From positions 1-64,000 of the forward strand of contig JAWQRO010000006.1 of the NCBI GenBank assembly GCA_033557835.1: DNA of 64,000 nucleotides, read 5' to 3'. This DNA comes from Helochares maculicollis (Eukaryota > Arthropoda > Insecta > Coleoptera > Hydrophilidae). The position numbers and the translations under genes are program-made. Below, in pieces: positions 1-10,274 of the stretch (position 1 is its first letter; each line of letters opens with the position of its first letter). A model generated the notes under the pieces. The model searched no databases and was not told the DNA's origin. It saw only the letters and a list, made by a program, of their open reading frames with translations.

Positions 1-1150
1 ATACAGGAAAAATCGTTTTTTTTGTTTATTTATTTTATTTTATTTATTGAAAAAGTATCACTTTTTGAAATTGTTGCATTGATACAAATTAACGAAGGAT
101 ATACTTTATAATATTTATTGTAATATATTTTTGTTATTACAAAATTAATAATGAGCTTGCTCTTTTTTGGTTTGGGGAAAAGTAATATGTGTGATCAAAG
201 GATTTTCAAACTGGTTGCTGTAGACTTTTAGGACAAACCTGAATTTAAAGTTGTTTCAGCAGTTTGTATTGATTGTATTGATCTGGGTTATGTCTTCTTA
301 GGCATGGGTCCTGTAATTATCAAAGTTTACAATCTTGAATTTTAGTCCACGGAGTTTCATCTTGAATCTTTCATGTTTATTCTTAGTCGTGAATTTTGGT
401 GTCTTGTAAATATTTGATCCTCAATTCTTGATTTTGTATATTGCATTCTTAAGTTACTGTTCGGAAGTCGTTGACTTCTGTTCTGTAGGTTTGAATTTTG
501 GACTTGGCTGTTCTGTCTGGTAGAGTTTTAACCTTGCAGTCTTTAGCATTTAACCTTGATAGTCTTAATAGTTCATCGCGCATTCTTTTTTGGTCTTCTA
601 AACTAGGCTACCAATATTGAAACCTTCAATTTTTAATCATGATTGTCCATGAACTTTCAATTTTTCTATTGTAAGTCCACTATTTGTACAAAATATATTT
701 CGATAGTTGAAATGAATTTCCATATTCAATCAGTGTTCAACCACATTATTTGATTATTCCTACCTGAATGACTCAGTAAATGATTAGTTCGCTCAAATTT
801 TGTCTTAATTTGTCAATCCTGAAACTTTGACGATGTAGTTTTGGATTTATTTACCATATGTGATTATTGATAAAATTTAGTCTTCATTTTTAACTCAAAC
901 AATACTCAACAGTTTAATCGATTATGATCTGGAAATACTTCCAGATTCCAGATTTTTCAATGTTTTGTTTTTTAAATTGTGTTCGTTTTGGTATCGCTGC
1001 AATTTTGTAGAACATACATTTGCAGTCTCCTCAATTTGATCGTAACAAAGCTGATCAAATTCCCTAAATAATTTTAATAGATCACCTCATTCCCTTTCAA
1101 TCGGTCGTTAAAAAAGTAAAATCGATCACCCTAACCTACTTCTTATTTGT
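1..1150. other. T-rich gene-free upstream DNA
   Basis: No coding frame or RNA gene is visible. The + strand is strongly T-rich, with recurring short phrases such as cttgaatttt, ttgattttgt and taaccttg at roughly 20-40 base spacing. This suggests an old, heavily decayed minisatellite rather than unique sequence. The first 50 bases are a TTTA/TTTTA simple repeat. Confidence 0.45.
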
Positions 1151-2028
1151 CTAACGTACGCCAAGCAGCATTGATTGATGCGTCATCTCATTGTATGAAC
1201 ATTAGAGAGAAAAAAATGTTGAAAAGTCCAACAAGCCAACGCATCATGGGGAAATAATGCTCTAATGGGACGTTTTAGCCGAATAACAAAGACCCAGGTA
1301 TGCTAAGGTATCGAAGCGATTACAAAGACTTTCACTGGAAGAAAAAAACCGAGTTAGTAAGTAAGGGTGCACTGCAAACATAAAGGGTTGACCTACTCTC
1401 AACTGCATGCAAAGGGTGAATCTCCTCTTGGAGGAGCCTCCGTAAAAGCGATCTACGCCCTACCTGTAGCTCTTCGGGCGCAGCTCTAGTTTCCCCACAC
1501 ACTAGCTATTTACCTAAATCCTAATGGCCTATATTTGGTTAAGAATATGAGAGCCCTTTTTTCAAGTGACACAAATTTTATTGAATATTTAAATCCGGGC
1601 AGGCTTTGTATCCGGCACTTGAATACACATTTTAAGGGTTATTATAGATTTTATTATCGGTTTTCGGCTACGGTAATGTTTGTATAAGTATCTCCGCAGT
1701 TTTGCCCCATCCCATTTGGTCCGCGGTTCTCACAGCATAAATCTGCATAGGAAGTGGAATTCGATTGCGGTGTTAAAATTGCCGGATTTAATGGATTAAT
1801 AAATTCAATATCCGATTCCTTCATTTGTTGCTTCGCTGAAATCGATTTGAATAAATTATCTACTTGTCTAGTGAAAACGGCGTATCGCCGATCCAATCAA
1901 AAAATTCCTAAAACTAAGGGGGCCTCCGATCGCATCACCTAAATGAGTTTCTATTTCTGTCCGTTTAAAAATATTTATAGACAAGTCGGCGAGTTGTTTC
2001 TTCGATATCTTTGCTAACGAACCGATCG
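1151..2028. other. Gene-free upstream DNA of mixed composition
   Basis: More complex and slightly GC-richer than the preceding kilobase. It holds an 80-codon minus-strand open frame (1654-1896) that I cannot assign to a family; it starts at TTG, and its TAA stop overlaps an AATAAA on that strand. Nothing else is supported. Confidence 0.4.
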
Positions 2029-2113
2029 CGCCGTCCTAGACAGTTGGTACACCTGTTCGATCGCTATTGATCGACGCTGACGTTTCCGGTTCGAACCCCG
2101 CTCGCTCTGCGGC
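2029..2113 (+). other. tRNA-like segment (pseudo-tRNA or SINE head)
   Basis: The segment contains a B-box-like GGTTCGAACCCC near 2089-2100. An A-box-like TAGACAGTTGGTACACC lies about 50 bases upstream, which is the spacing of a pol III internal promoter. GACA/TGTT can form a D-arm, and TCGATC/GATCGA flanks a six-base loop where an anticodon arm would sit. The T-arm and acceptor stems do not pair properly, so a working tRNA is unlikely. A degenerate tRNA pseudogene or the head of a tRNA-derived SINE fits better. Confidence 0.3.
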
Positions 2114-2939
2114 CGCTAGCTTCTAGACGTGCAGGTTTTTCGGTTAAAAGACAGTTTAATTTCTTTTTAAAATGCAACTGTTCGAGTTTTGTTTCGTGAC
2201 GCTGATGATAGGGCTTTGGTAACATCCTCCGAAACGTTTTAAATATAAATTGACAGCTCTCTAATGAATACTAATTTTGGATACAGTTGAATGAATGCTG
2301 CCGTATTGAAGGCTGTGTTTAAGCAGTGAATTGAACTGTCGATCTTGTATTTCCGTTTTCGAGTGTGTGCACTAAACGTGTGCAGACCACCCTGCTTAAT
2401 GCTTTTCAGGTTATTCATAATATGAACTCATGTAGGACAAAAGTTGACAATAAAATATTTTCACTAATAACTAGTCCCTTTTGTTTCAGATTAAACGTTT
2501 AGCTGCACAAAGCAACATTTTCTATACCATGGCTTATAATTGTAAGTGTAACCTCATTTGTTTTATCTATTTGTTACAAATATTTTCATAAAACGGCGCT
2601 TTTGATATTGAACTTAATTATTTTCTATATTTTTTACTTTACGAAGAGTCCTGAAATCGGGGCAAATTTTGTTGCAATCGAGTAAGAATTAATATGAAGT
2701 AAATTTAAAAACTCTGAGTAATGAGTCTATAGAATTTAAAATCTGGAGGAAAACTCAAAATAAAACGTATTCAAGCTTGTTAAAATTGACTAAAATATCA
2801 AATACTGCATTATTAAATGAAATCATGAATGCCGCAATTGAAAAATGTTGACAATTGTTAGAAAAATCGTCCCACCTAGTTTTGAAACTAAGAAAATCAT
2901 AAAATAACGAAGAAAGTTTAAAGAGCAATCATGAATTTA
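2114..2939. other. Gene-free DNA with an isolated exon-like microsegment
   Basis: No recognised gene. At 2490-2541 a strong acceptor (ttttgtttcag) is followed 39 bases later by a well-placed start context (accATGG), four codons (MAYN) and a strong donor (T|GTAAGTG). This could be a 5' microexon, but nothing connects it to a downstream exon. Confidence 0.3.
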
Positions 2940-5345
2940 CTAGACAATTCTAAAAATATTGTTAATTAATATAGAAAATCATGGTAATCGTAATAATCAC
3001 TGGTGAGTAAATATCCAAAACGCCCTCATAACATAATAATAAAATTAAATCATGAAACCCAGAGTAAACTAAGATGAATAAGTCCTTAGAGCAACTTAAA
3101 AAGCCCACAAAAAAGTCAATTCTCGAAATTTATAAAATGGAGGCGACCCTACAAGCTCCTGTCCAGAAAGTTCATTCAGAGACTATTTGAAACAAAAAAA
3201 ACTTTCATTCTCTTAATAAATCTTTGATTTTCTTATAAACATCTTTGATTGTCTGGAAAAAGTGTAAAAGCCAAATTTTTGGTTTGAATCAACTCAAAAT
3301 ATTTTATTAACGTATTCATACAGAAAATGTTTGTACTTTACTTCTTTGATTTTTTTGTGTATTGATGTTGAAGAAGCCTGAATTAGAGAAAAATCGTCGG
3401 AAATCTTGATAATAAACCGCAGTAATGATGGTATTAGATTTAGTGAATGATAACAAATTCGCAATATCCTCTTGAATAACTAAGAAAATTTAACATGGAC
3501 GGTTATAAAGATCCTCAAAGTGAATTATGATTCTAGTGGAGACTTCTGAAAATGTTGATAATTAATTTGGAAAATCTAGAATCACTCGACTTCTTCAAGA
3601 TCTAAAAAATCAAGCTCCAGGAAGTCTTAAGAGCAACTTAGAATGCCCACAAAAAGCCAATTCTCGAAGTTTATCAAATTGGGGCGACCCTACAAACTAA
3701 CATCCAAAAACTTCATTTCGAAACAAAAACATCTTTGTTTCTCTTAAAAAAGTCTTTGATTCTCTTAACACCATCTTTGAGTCTCTGAAAAAAATATATT
3801 AGCCAAATTTTCGGTCCCAATCAACTCAAAATATTCTATTGATGTGTTCATATACAAAATGTTTTTATTTATTTTTTTGTGTATCGATGTTGAAGAAGCG
3901 TGAATTAAAGAAATATCTTCGGAAATCTTGATAATAAATTGCAGTAATGGTACTAATAGATTAAGTTAATGCTGACAAAACCGCTGTTATAATAGCATTA
4001 GATTAAGTGAATGACAAAACCGCAAATTCCTCTTGAATAACCAACAAAATTTACCATGGACGGGTTTAAAGATCCTTAAAATGAGTTATGGTTATAGTTG
4101 AGACTTCTGAAAATATTGATAATTGATTTGAAAAATCTAGAATCCCTCGACTTCTTCAAGATCTATAAAATTAAGCTCCAGTAAGTCTTAAGAGCAACTT
4201 AGAATGCCCACAAAAAGCCAATTTTCGAAGTTTATCAAATTGGGCCGATCCTACAAACTACCATCCAAAAACTTTATTCAGAGACCATTCGAAACAAATA
4301 AAATCTTTAATTCTCTTTAAAAAAATCTTTAATTTTCTTTAAAAAATCTTTGATTCTCTGAAAAAATCTTTTATTCTCTCGAAATAGTATAAGCCAAATT
4401 TTTGGTTTCAATCAACTCAAAATATTTTATTAACGTATTCGTATAGAAAATATTTGCACTTTATTTCTTTGATTTTTTTTGTGTCGCCATGATGAAGAAA
4501 CGTGAGCTGGAGTAAAAAGTTCGAAAATATTGATAATAAATCGCAGTAATGATAGTATTAGATTAAGTGAATGATAACAAATCCGTAAATTCCTCTTGAA
4601 TAACCAGCAAAATTTATCATGAGCGGTTTTAAAGATCCCCAAAGTGACTTGCGATTATAGTTGAGACTTCTGAAAATCTTGATAATTAATTTGGAAAATC
4701 TAGAATCACTCGACTCCGTCAAGATCTATAAGATCAAGCTCCTGGAAGTCTTAAGAGCAACTTAGAATGCCCACATGATAAGCAGTTCTCGAAGTTTATC
4801 AAATCGGAGCGACCCTACAAACTTCAAAACTTCCAAAAACTTCATTTAGAGACCATTTGAAACAAAAAAGATCTTTAATTCTCTGAAAAAAAGTCTTTGA
4901 TTCCTAGGAAAAATTGAAAAAGCCAAATTTTTTAGTTCTATCAATTCAAAATATTTTATTAATGTATTCGTATAGAAAATATTTTCACTTTATTTTTGTG
5001 ATTTTTTTGTGTATATATGTTGAAGCGTGAATTAGAGAAAAATATTCTGAAATCTTGATAATAAATCGCAGTAATGGTACTAATAGATTAAGTTAATGCT
5101 TACAAAACCGCAAATTCCTCTTGAATAACCAGCAAAATTTATCATGGACGGTCTTAAAGATCCCCAAAGTGAATTATGATTATAGTTGAGACTTCTAAAA
5201 ATCTTGATTATTAGTCTAGAAAATCTAGAATCACGCGACTCCATCAAGATCTATAAGATCAAGCTCCTGGAAGTCTTACAAGCAACTTAGAATGCCCACA
5301 TGATTAGGCAGTTCTCGAAGTTTATCAAATCGGGGTGACAAGTAT
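2940..5345. repeat. ~550-bp tandem repeat, about five copies
   Basis: A diverged unit of roughly 530-565 bp recurs in direct orientation. The phrase agagcaacttagaatgccc (or a close variant) is at about 3088, 3629, 4189, 4753 and 5279. Each copy also repeats the phrases caactcaaaatattttatt, gatttttttgtg, aatcttgataataaa and gcagtaatg. Copies differ by substitutions and small indels. No protein is encoded. It lies about 13 kb upstream of the cut start codon. Confidence 0.85.
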
Positions 5346-6940
5346 CATCCAATACCTTCAAAAATATTAGCTAAAAGATCAAATAAAACAAAAGAAATAT
5401 AATTTTCTGAAATTATTAGCCAATAGTAAATTTAAGTTTCAGTCAACACAACTAACTAAATATAAAATGGGCAATTTAAGTTCTGCATCATAATAACTAA
5501 GAAAAACAGTTAAATCCCCCGATAATTGAAAAAATATGAAGAATGTAGCCTGATAATCATTGTAAAAACTGAATGATCTATTAATAAGTATGAAGCATCA
5601 AGAAAATTCTCAAGAATAATTAAGAAGACAATGTCCTGAAAACCTTGATAAACCATGAAGGAGTCTTAAGATCTTAATGATAAAACAATTAAAACTAAGA
5701 TAATTCTGCACTTTTCATGATATCTGTCGAAAACGAACTATTTTTAATGTCGTTTGGCTAATGTATATATTTCAATTCTATTTTCACTTTAAAATATGAA
5801 ACTTAATTACAATCCAAACTGTATTCAAATGAGACTAAGCTATCAAATTATAAAGTTTCGTCTACTATTTCGTATTATCATGGATAACCCTAAAAATTAA
5901 TTATATTAATAGACCATAAAAGAGCTAAAGAATGATATAGACATCAAGGTAATCTAGTAAAAACATAATCATTCCTAAAATAGGCATAAGTATCTAACTA
6001 AATAATACACAAATATGATAAAATTTAGAAAAGAGTATGTGGGAATATGAAACGTAAAATAGTTCAAAACTATTTAGTACATTTATGCAAAAATACAGTT
6101 GTTTACTTACCTTACTTACGCGAGAATGCAGTTGGGACACTCAAGATTTTTTATTCTAACGGACAGACGAACTCAAATTTGTCCAAACGATCTCGAATGC
6201 TCTCCAAGTTTTAGTTATTACAAAAAAAAGCAGTAGGCCTAGTGTATGCAGATGCCAATCGCAATCCAATAATCAAGATACCATCGGTTCGAAAGCCACC
6301 GCATCCAGATAATATTGTTTTCGTCTGTTTCTCCAAACAATTACTGACAGGTGTCAAAATTTAATTGAGTTGATTAGTTAAAAATTCCATTGTATCAGTC
6401 AACCCTTCATGAATATTTAAGTCGCTATTTTTACATCCACTTCCGGCAACACATACATGTTGTAGCTTCGCGCGCTACCTTCTTCCTCGCTCCCCGATGC
6501 AAAGAAAGAGCATTTACGAACGTATTCGTTTCAAACTTGCCAGTAGTTTACTGAAAATCGACGAAGGAGCCACCTTGATGTAACATAAACGCTTTCTACG
6601 GCCTAATAAAAAATATACATAACATAAATTTCACTATTCACTATAAATTTCAATGGGACATAAACATCAGGAAAACCAATTTCAATAAGCTTGCTTTAAT
6701 ATATAAAACATAATTTTTAATAATACATTTTCATATATATAATATATGTATATAACTAATGACGGGCATTTTTTATTAGCGCCCATTACAATAAATATGC
6801 GCATTTAAATTAATCTAACGTCCTTAGATCAAAAAGTTATAACGATCGCGCAACATTTGAAAACGCCTGACAACAAAACCGAAACAACAGGTATAACCTT
6901 AGCCTTCAGCAATTACACACTCGTAACTATCGCATTATCC
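5346..6940. other. Gene-free AT-rich upstream DNA
   Basis: The left part (to about 6100) looks like decayed continuation of the preceding repeat. 6450-6600 is GC-richer and unique. A TGTGGGAA match to the Su(H)/CSL consensus occurs near 6038-6046, but one site by itself carries little weight. No gene or RNA is recognised. Confidence 0.4.
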
Positions 6941-6946
6941 GTGGCC

Positions 6947-6990
6947 AGGCCAATCTGAGCCGGCTCAGGCCAATCTGAGCCGAGCCCGGC
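6947..6990. promoter_or_regulatory. Duplicated CCAAT/palindrome patch
   Basis: Two near-identical 20-base units lie head to tail, each with a GGCCAATCTGAGCC core (a CCAAT box). The junction forms the perfect 14-base palindrome CTGAGCCGGCTCAG at 6955-6968. The patch is GC-rich in AT-rich surroundings and ends about 45 bases before an ATG at 7035. It looks like a proximal promoter element, but no transcription start is shown by the sequence. Confidence 0.35.
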
Positions 6991-7034
6991 CGCCTTGATT
7001 ATTTTTTAGTAATAAATCCAAGCGGCTACTTCTA

Positions 7035-7336
7035 ATGAGTATTGCAGGTAATTCTTATGCATGCATCATTATGCCGAGTGGCAGACGTTATGTCATTACC
7101 GATTGGCCGTCAGCCGAGGAAAGCTCTACATCTACCACCGCGGCCCACCGCGTTTTTGTATATAAATCGTATAAATCGTTACATGTTTCGGATCATTTCA
7201 CAACAGGGGTCATTATTTACAGGTTATTTGCCGGTCGGAGAAGTAAATGTGTTAAAGTTATTGATTGGGGACATGCAAAAAAGCGATTTGTTCGTTTCTT
7301 CGTAATTTCTTTGCAGTCCTTTTATATTGGCAACGT
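7035..7336 (+). other. Candidate first exon, unrecognised protein
   Basis: An ATG at 7035 opens a frame of 101 codons. The consensus donor GT|GTAAGTG falls at 7336/7337, just before the frame's stop at 7338-7340, as expected of a real coding exon ending in a splice site. The predicted peptide starts MSIAGNSYACIIMPSGRR and has basic stretches but no domain I recognise. The CCAAT/palindrome patch lies just upstream. No acceptor that would continue the frame can be identified, and several frames are open here on both strands, so chance is a real possibility. Confidence 0.2.
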
Positions 7337-7367
7337 GTAAGTGCTGGTTTGTTGTGACTCGGTAGTT

Positions 7368-7416
7368 TTTCATCGACTTCGAATAGGCGAATTTCATCGA
7401 CTTCGATTAGGCGATT
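7368..7416. repeat. 24-bp direct duplication
   Basis: The 24-base sequence with core TTTCATCGACTTCGA is present twice in tandem, with one difference in the core region. Two AATAAA signals follow at about 7580-7595. Confidence 0.7.
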
Positions 7417-7599
7417 GGCACATAAGCGTGCGGGTCCAGCGCTACTTCCGGATAGCCGATTGCGCAAATAGGAATCTTCAAGTACACAGCAGCGCCACCT
7501 CCGCCAGTATAGTTTTAATTGTTGCCTTAATGAATGAATGGAACTGCGATTGCGCCACGCAACGCCGAAACCGTAATCATAATAAAATTCAATAAACAT

Positions 7600-8339
7600 A
7601 AAAAAATGAGTCGATATGAAATCAACGTTTTTTTCTAATTAGCAAGAATCTTACAAAACTCCCATTAATAGCGAACGGATGTGAGGTAATCAGACAGACA
7701 GAACAAACCGTAAAAATTAAAAGTTAACTATGCACTTATAAATAAGGAGAAAAAGAACACAATTCGAGAACAAAACAATAACGACTTCAATTGTTTGCGT
7801 TTAGGTAATAAAAAATAATAATAATTTTATCTCCGCGTCATCTTTAAACATAAACAATTGAAAAGATTGAAACATCTTAAACGGTCGTTGAGCAATCTGA
7901 CGATAATTGCGAATAAAATATTAAAGTTACATTATATTCCGACCGCCGCGCCTCGCCTCGCGCGCTCTCCGCAAGATGTACGCTTCTTTCTTTTATATTA
8001 TGTAAATACGGAATGGTATTGTGAATAATCACCGTGCCCGTGCAACGGTTTCGACACTTGTACTTAATTTATCTCGCTCTTACTCCATTTAAATGATTGC
8101 AAAAATATAGTAAACATTTGACATTCTCGCGCAAAAAGTGGCGCTTCACCTACTTTAGGTCTGCATGTTTTCACTAGGCATTAAAGGATCGAGCTTGTAG
8201 CATGTACTGAATTCATGCGATTTTACCACTTTGGCTGATGGCTGGCAGCATGTCCGAAATATTCGTTACAACTCAACGATTCAACCACAGAATGTTTCTA
8301 GAGCTACTGCGCGTAGTATCAGCTGATTTGGTGGCGATT
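7600..8339. other. Gene-free upstream DNA
   Basis: Unique, AT-rich sequence with a short GC-rich patch near 7940-7980 (CCGCCGCGCCTCGCC type). No gene, repeat or RNA is recognised. Confidence 0.4.
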
Positions 8340-8395
8340 TATAGACATTAGACAGCGGTTTTGCCCCTGGGTAGAACCGCTGTCTAAGGTCTATA
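8340..8395. other. Near-perfect 21-bp hairpin
   Basis: The left arm (8340-8360) and right arm (8375-8395) are reverse complements over 21 bases with a single A/C mismatch. The loop is 14 bases (8361-8374). Pairing weakens outside the arms, although GGC and GCC lie opposite each other a few bases out. Size and pairing are compatible with a small foldback element or a microRNA-type precursor. No TIR or target-site duplication was identified. Orientation is unknown because a hairpin reads alike on both strands. Confidence 0.7.
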
Positions 8396-9050
8396 CACGG
8401 CCTCAAAAATCGATCGGTTGTCATTAAGCAGCTGAAAGATTAGCGCGGTTATGCGGTCAAGTGGCTCGCTTTGTGTATATATTAAGAAAATGACTAGTCG
8501 GTTGTCCACAAACCGGGTATTTCTATGACGCCTTTGACAGCCGCCAACATTTTAATCTTCTTTCAACAATCCTGTTTATTTTCTTACAACCGGGAAAGTT
8601 TGCTAAACTAATCCCGAATGACAAGACGCTTCTGAAATACCAAAACAAATTCAACGGTGTGCATGAGAGTCATCCACGGGACGAACACACAGACATACAA
8701 ACGGAGTACACGTGACATTTTCCGAAACACGATATTTTCAGGAAGATGTCGCAGGCGACTTCGATCGGACAGACGGAAGACGTGCTGAAATATAGACCGG
8801 ACCGGGTACATGTATCAGAGGTTGTAACTAGCATATGTACGTTCATTGATCGATTTTCTCATTTTGTGGAATCATCCGGCGCTCTAAAATAATTATCTAA
8901 TAATAAATTTCTCTGCAGGCGACTTCTAATCGAAGGTGCTGTGGAATCAGGCTACTGAATTTATTTAGAAGTCGAGTGGTGGTCATGGTTGTGCTATTTG
9001 CTTCCGGCTTCATTCAAGACGATTTTATTTTTGATTCCCAAATACAGATT
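8396..9050. other. Gene-free upstream DNA
   Basis: Unique sequence without a recognisable gene. The open frames here are short and have no family resemblance. Confidence 0.4.
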
Positions 9051-9091
9051 CCCACTTTGGACGATGGCTGCAGCCGCGGACCGAAACGTCT
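9051..9091 (+). repeat. Dispersed ~40-bp motif, copy 1
   Basis: The copy reads CCCACTTTGGACGATGGCTG, then a GC-rich spacer, then ACCGAAACGTCT. Five related copies occur in the window at 30161, 35661 (-), 37514, 38914 and 41468 (-). The conserved parts are CACTTTGACGATG and ACCGAAA, about 10-14 bases apart. It encodes nothing. Confidence 0.65.
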
Positions 9092-10274
9092 AATGACAAT
9101 CAAATTACCACACAATAATGGTCCGGTTCTGAATTTGCGTCACTTACACGAGTATCAAGAACGTCAGCAAAGCCAAGCGATTTTTGAATACACCATTAAC
9201 CTTGCTCCTTTCTTAAAAATTCAATGTTTAAATATTTTATAGCTTGTATTTCACCACTTAAAATGTACATAAGATATTATTTGTTTTTTTAACAGCATAA
9301 CTAGTTCGAATAGACACTTATTTGGCGAACAATGTACAATCGCATTATATAACCTCATAACCTACTGCAATATTATATCATTATTATCACGATTTTCAAC
9401 ATTATCACGATTTTTTAACATTGATATAATTCAAAACGTTGTTACCATTTTTACCTCGGCCATTATGTAGTTGTTTCACCAAAATTGCGCGAGCTGTTGC
9501 GCAATTTGCACGGCACATCGCCTTATAAAAAATAAAATATATTTTGGTTGTTATTAACTTTCGGTCGTTATTAAGTACTTTGCGCTCGGTGATGCAGAAC
9601 GCAAAACTATGTACCATTGTTCCATCTTGATTACATTCTGAAATGGAGCCAGGATTAAAATATTCATAGAACAACTTATTAAGCGAAGTATCTTGCATTA
9701 CTTCTCCAAAGCCTTCTCCCCCTCCCCCCGGCTCCTCCCGTCCCGTCCACGTTCTTCCTTTCCCCACCCCCGCTCCACACACCCTTACACTTTATTAATG
9801 TAACATTATTTGAAATTTGTGTAGTTTGCGGCGAAAGCCCGTGTGTATTTGATATAAAACAAGTGTTTTCTTGTGTTTGCCGTGTAAATATGGCAACACT
9901 GCTCTTGGATAACCACAATGACCAAGGGTCAATCCAAACTGTAACAGAGAATGAGAATGGCCACTAATTATTAATATGATATACCTGCCTGCTTCTGCCA
10001 CTCTATTCGGTTTCCATTCCATTCCTTCCTTTTTCCGTCGTCGTATTTATACAAGATTGTAACTTTAAGGACCGACTGGATGAAGTCGAGCTTGCCATGT
10101 CTTGGTGGACGGATTGGCAATTTCATATGTGAGAAATACGTGAGGGTCGACTTTGAACTGCTTTCAAAAAGTAGGTACAAATTAGGAACTGTTTTTAAAT
10201 ATCTGGCGTGTCTCCACTGGACATTCCCGAAAACTAGAATCAAATCTCAACACAAACATAGAATTAATTAGGAA
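9092..10274. other. Gene-free upstream DNA with a C-rich tract
   Basis: No gene is recognised. The notable element is a pyrimidine tract at 9703-9785, C-rich on the + strand, with runs such as CCCCCTCCCCCC and CCCCACCCCC. Its complement could form a G-quadruplex. Several minus-strand open frames here run through this tract and are low in complexity. Confidence 0.45.

Noticed and set aside
9051..9091. Dispersed motif as a hammerhead ribozyme (GACGATG...CGAAAC resembles CUGANGA...GAAA)
   Set aside because: The invariant C before UGA is T in the copies, and the flanking stems needed for the three-way junction do not form.
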